Shown here: one piece after another, positions 59,746 to 64,000 of the stretch
Layout of the letters: every line of letters starts with the position of its first letter
Numbering within the stretch: position 1 is the first letter of the stretch
Origin: Medicago truncatula
Taxonomy: Eukaryota; Streptophyta; Magnoliopsida; Fabales; Fabaceae
Length of the DNA stretch: 64,000 bases
Direction of reading: 5' to 3'
Assembly (NCBI RefSeq): GCF_003473485.1
Contig: NC_053048.1
Span: 46,078,255 to 46,142,254 of the forward strand
Program-made: the position numbers and the translations under genes
Notes under the pieces: model-generated
Databases searched by the model: none
What the model was told of the DNA's origin: nothing
What the model saw: the letters and a program-made list of their open reading frames with translations, nothing else

Positions 59746-62700
59746 CTAGTTGTAAGATACTTGACTTATTTCAGCCTTATGTTTAGATGAATTAGGGTTC
59801 ATCTCTAAGTCCATCTTGGTCCGTGTTACATCATCATTATATACAAAGAATTTGGCAATAACAAAGAAGCAAATGAAATTGACAGCACTCAACAAGGCCA
59901 AAAATGCATAATAATAATCTATACGCGAGACATTTAGATTATTCAAAATCCAACCCTTATGACCATTTTTACTTGTGAGATCAGCAACAATTGATAGAAG
60001 AAAAGTACTCAAAAAATTCCCAATGCTCAAAGTTGTTGTGGCGTATGATGTTCCAAGACTTTTCATGGATTCTGGCGCTTGATCGTAAAAAAACTCTAGC
60101 TTAGCAATATCCACAAACGTATCAGCAATCCCCATCAAAGCGAATTGAGGGACGAGAATGAAAATAGTAAGTGGTATTGTATCGAGCGGGCCTAAAAGAT
60201 TGTTTTCTCTTGCAACACTGAGTCTCTTTCTCTCGATAAGGCATGCAACAATCATTACAATGACGTGCATCACAAGGCCAATTCCTAGTCTCTGTAGCAT
60301 TGTGATCCCTCTAGGATTCTTCGTGTAGCGTCGGATTACTGGAACAAAGACTCGATCGTAGATTACAACACTTATCAGCATGAAGATATTTACAAATGCT
60401 ATGAGACATGCTGGAGGTATTTCAAAATGAGCTCCCATTCCCCTATCTAGAGTTGTGCCTTGTCTGATGAAGAGCGTGGTTGTTTGAGATATAATGGTGC
60501 TTGGAATACATGTTGTAATCAATACAGGTAACATTTTTGTCATTTGTTTGGTTTCTTCAATTTGTGTCACAGTACAAAGCATCCATGGTGAAGTTTGGCC
60601 AGTCTTCACAGCAGCTTTGTCAAGGAATCTGCAAGAATTTGTCAATGCTATTGTTATCAGTTCAAAGAATAAAGATACAAGAAACGCAAACAAAGAACAT
60701 GCAATATTTAACAACGTAGTTCAGTCAATTGTGACTACGTCTCTAATTATAGAGTGGTTGCAGTTCCTTTGTATTATTTTAAACTTAAGGTTTACATTGT
60801 ATAACTTGTATTTAAATATTACGGTCTAGATTACAGCATTACCTCTATACTACACCGCTTATTAGACACCAATATGTGTCGTACACTTAACCCATCTTCA
60901 ATCTATGGTGTTGGTGATACATGTGTGATAAATCATATGTCTATGTGTCAGTGCCAGGGTCGTGTCTGATATTTGTGTCTGTGCTTCGTAGTTAATAAGT
61001 TTGTGACATGAAAAAACAAATTAGTGCAATGAAATTTGAAGTGGTAAAACTAATAAAGGTTTATGAATTATACTAACCTTAGTGAAGAACTGTGATTAAT
61101 TCTATACCTTCCTTTACTAGTATACTCTTCAATGCTCACCTCATGTAGCTCTTTTGAATCAATTGGGACATTTAACTTCCACTTTCTCATAGCAGCAACA
61201 AAGACTTGAACCATTCTAGTTAAAGGACTTCCAGAAGGTAATCTATGCCTATAAAGTGGAGTACCTAACACAAACACCAATATGGAAACAACAAGCAATA
61301 TGGTTGGAATCCCATAGCCAAGGGCAAAACCAACATTGTCTTGTATGTAAACCAATATTGTTTGAGCTGAAATGGTTCCAATTAAAATGTAAAACACCCA
61401 CCAATTGTAGAATGAAAGTTTTTGGGACCTCTCTTTAGGCTCAAACTCATCAAATTGGTCTGCTCCAATGGTGGAAATGTTGGGCTTAGTTCCCCCTGTG
61501 CCTGCTGCAATGATGTACAAAGCAAAGAAGAAAATACCAATTTGTAGCGATGAAGCTTTTTGGCAATCCTTGTCTGCTATCCCTTGAGCACATGCTGGTG
61601 GTCTCAACATTGGTAGTGATACTGTTAGAGTTAATAAACACATACCCTACATAAAAAAAATCAAAGACATGTCATGTTTACTTGCTAAAATACAAAATAA
61701 GACTAAAACAAAAATTTCTAGTGGAGTTGAACAAAGCTTTATTAGAAGGTTGCAACCGGATTCGAGTGTTTCAAAATGATTTTTGATGTCGTTTTAACGT
61801 CAATTAATTTGATCTTGTAATTTCAAAGGATGGAATTCAAATTCATAGTTGTAAAATAGATCAAAGAAACGATAATAACCGTATTTAGTTATGATATGTT
61901 ACAATATCAAAGATCACTTGTACAACAGAAATTCAAAACCTTGGAGTTGAATATCTTACCAGAAAGTAAATGCCTGATGATATAACAAAGGTCCAATATC
62001 GACCGAGATAAGCATCAGCTATGTAAGCTCCAATAGCTGGCATGATCCAAACTGTACCGACCCAATTGGTGACATGGTTTGAAGATTTGACAGTACCCTC
62101 ATGGAGCTTCTTTGTTAGATACAACACTAGATTTGATGCTATCCCATAGTATGCCATCCTTTCAATCATTTCATACCCTAAAATAAACACATGAATTTTC
62201 CATATTAAGAAATGATAATCGTTCTTTGTACTAATGTATTATACATTATTGTTCAGGGGAATTATCGAACATTTACTTTTGTTATACATAATAATTTTTT
62301 TTATTAAATATAGCTTGTGTTTGGTATCAAGTATTAAGTCACTCAGTTAATTGAAGCGTATTTTGCCTTCACCATTTAGGTATGACGCTCGAAAGCTGTG
62401 TTCGATACCCATTCGGACTTTAGAAGGGCTGATTGTCGAGCTAGGTTGATGATCACTAGGGGTCCTAGACCAAGAACTGCCCATATGGTGTGTTTGTTGA
62501 GTGAGACATGAACAAGGGGACAAGTTGAGTGAGCAAGACCGATACAAGCTTAGAACTTCCCATGCCTGTCATACCCCGGTCAATTGGATAAAGCTCCAAT
62601 GGTACAAAAATCTTGTTCATACGTACACAAGGATTCTGTAAATGACTTGCCAATCATGAGAGAATATTTGATGGGACATGCACTGAAAAAGGGATGTGCC

Positions 62701-62979
62701 CAAATCTTAAAATTGAAATGCTTATAAAGGGTTAAAATAAAATGAAATGACTTGCCAGTCACGAGAATATTGATTTTCTTCATTTCTGCCTAAAGATACT
62801 TGTTCACATTTTCTTAAATAAAATAAAATTTTACATGGACTTCAAAATTTGTATATACCTACTATGAAGGAACAAGCTCTCCATCTTCCTGTATTTGATC
62901 TTAAAACTGGTCTACCTTTAAGGTCCACTGTCCCATCTTCAGTATAATCTTCTTTTCCATTTTCTCCTAACATTGTCAT
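59746..62979 (-). CDS. NPF transporter gene H (NPF5.2-like), intact
   Basis: Exons 62859-62979, 61960-62177, 61078-61646 and 59746-60628; 1791 bp, 596 residues. ExxER as EMIER; WIMPAIGAYIADAYLG in helices 2-3; GTGGTKPNISTIGADQFDEF; NPRGITMLQRLGIG and FFYDQAPESMKSLG near the end. Exon 1 and about 60 bp of 5' flank are identical to gene E, while the introns have diverged, which suggests gene conversion or a very recent exchange. Intron 1 has the block shared with E and F (about 62370-62600). Confidence 0.9.
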
Positions 62980-63024
62980 GATGTTTGAGAATAATTATGT
63001 GCTGTTTCTAACCTCTGTTGAACG

Positions 63025-63036
63025 TTAATTTATATA
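63025..63036 (-). promoter_or_regulatory. TATA-like box of gene H
   Basis: TATATAAATTAA on the minus strand, about 50-60 bp before the ATG at 62979, equivalent in place to GTATAAATTAA of gene E (48284-48294). A TIR transposon begins 33 bp further upstream, so most of the distal promoter is displaced. Confidence 0.4.
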
Positions 63037-63068
63037 GTTAAGACAGGGAATTATATTCTTCAAACTAA

Positions 63069-63975
63069 TGGGGTGTATTGGATTGAGATTTTAAAAGACT
63101 ATTTTGACAAAAAAAAGTCTTGAAGATTTTAAAAGATTGTGGAGGAATGTATTAACTTTCAAAGGATTTTAAATGACTTTTAAGATTTTGAGGGATTTTA
63201 GCTCATAGACTTTTAAAGATTTGAAAGTATTTTATGAGAATTCATAAGATTTGAAATGACTATCAAATTTTAGCAATAATTCAAAATCAAAGATTTGCTA
63301 GACCAAAAAATAAATAAAAAATCAAAGGTTTGCATGATAAAAAATAAAATCGATACAATTTTTATGGAATTGACTACTAATAATAATATATCATAATAAT
63401 AATTACTTAATAAAATCAAACTTACTCCTTGAAAAAAAAACTTATTGATAATAATAAAATAAACATGTAAGAGCACGAAAAAGAAAACATGAAGTAATAA
63501 TGTGATCAACAACAACCAATTCGTGAAGAAAATAAAAATGACGAGAATAAAAAAAATTAAAACCTGGAAAAAGAAAACAAACATGAAATAATGATACTGA
63601 GAGAAACAAAAAACTGAAGTGGGAGAAGGAGTAAAAAGTCTCAAGAAATCTCAAGGCTATATGTGGGAGACAAAAAAAGTCTCAAGGTTAGGTGTGAGAT
63701 TGTTAGTAGGTACATTTTACATTAAAATCCATTACTCACAACAATCTATTAAAATCCTTACAATTTTGAATACCAATAGACAATTTTTAAGTTGTGCAAA
63801 ATCTCAATTGAATACCACTGGAATTTATTGGACTCATTAAAAAATTCTGAAAATCCTAATTGAATACCACAAGAATGTTTTAGATTCCTTAAAAGTCTTG
63901 ATTAAATACCTAAAGACTTTTTTAAAACAAAAAAAGTCTTTTAAAATCTTTTGAAATCTCAATTGAATACACCTC
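63069..63975. mobile_element. Non-autonomous TIR transposon, copy 2, in the gene H promoter
   Basis: 907 bp with ends TGGGGTGTATTGGATTGAGA and, reverse-complemented on the right, GAGGTGTATTCAATTGAGA. It is flanked by TAA (63066-63068, 63976-63978). The sister sequence upstream of F (53271-53274) reads straight through as CTAAGG with no insertion. It has the same subterminal repeats (TTTTAAAAGACTT type) as the copy at 19093-19865. No transposase reading frame. Confidence 0.82.
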
Positions 63976-64000
63976 TAAGGTTATACATTAACTAATTGTC

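Overview
The window is plant nuclear DNA, AT-rich, with spliced genes (GT/AG introns) and many transposable elements. A tandem cluster of NRT1/PTR-family transporter genes and a large Ogre-like (Ty3/gypsy, Tat lineage) retrotransposon point to a legume, probably Medicago-like. The species is an inference; I could not run a search.

Layout. Positions 1-498 are a piece of a dispersed LTR whose solo copy is at 27592-28667. Positions ~506-15666 are one Ogre-like element on the minus strand. Its two 3790-bp LTRs (506-4295 and 11877-15666) are almost identical. The interior keeps gag remnants, a second RNase H and an intact integrase, has lost most of gag, the protease and the reverse-transcriptase core, and carries two tandem arrays of hairpin-forming repeats near its 3' end. 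The right LTR lies directly against exon 4 of a transporter gene, which it truncates.

Positions 15667-62979 hold eight NPF (NRT1/PTR, NPF5.2-like) loci, all on the minus strand with a shared four-exon plan (about 121-133, 218, 569 and 883-901 bp). Five look intact (22846-25668, 38516-41314, 44309-48238, 56491-58737, 59746-62979; 596-605 aa). One is cut by the Ogre element (15667-18570), one is an exon 1-2 remnant (about 20949-21255), and one is a pseudogene without exon 1 (50335-52864). The cluster grew by local segmental duplication: 15.7-18.96 kb matches 22.8-26.27 kb, and 44.10-49.38 kb matches 50.10-54.84 kb. The encoded proteins should be 12-helix, proton-coupled membrane transporters; the substrate cannot be read from the sequence.

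Within the cluster, on the plus strand, is one unrelated gene at 31106-37046: a 13-exon BARD1-like gene (RING, extended PHD, two BRCT domains; 687 aa) with E2F-type sites upstream. An EF-1alpha pseudogene lies at about 42325-42915. The rest is intergenic sequence with MITEs, two of which sit in one copy of the 44/50-kb duplication and have a visible empty site in the other.

The most unusual signal is in the Ogre 3' region. Both repeat arrays keep base-pairing while the stem sequence changes, and most imperfect pairs become G:U only on the element's sense (minus) strand. This suggests selection, past or present, on RNA hairpins.
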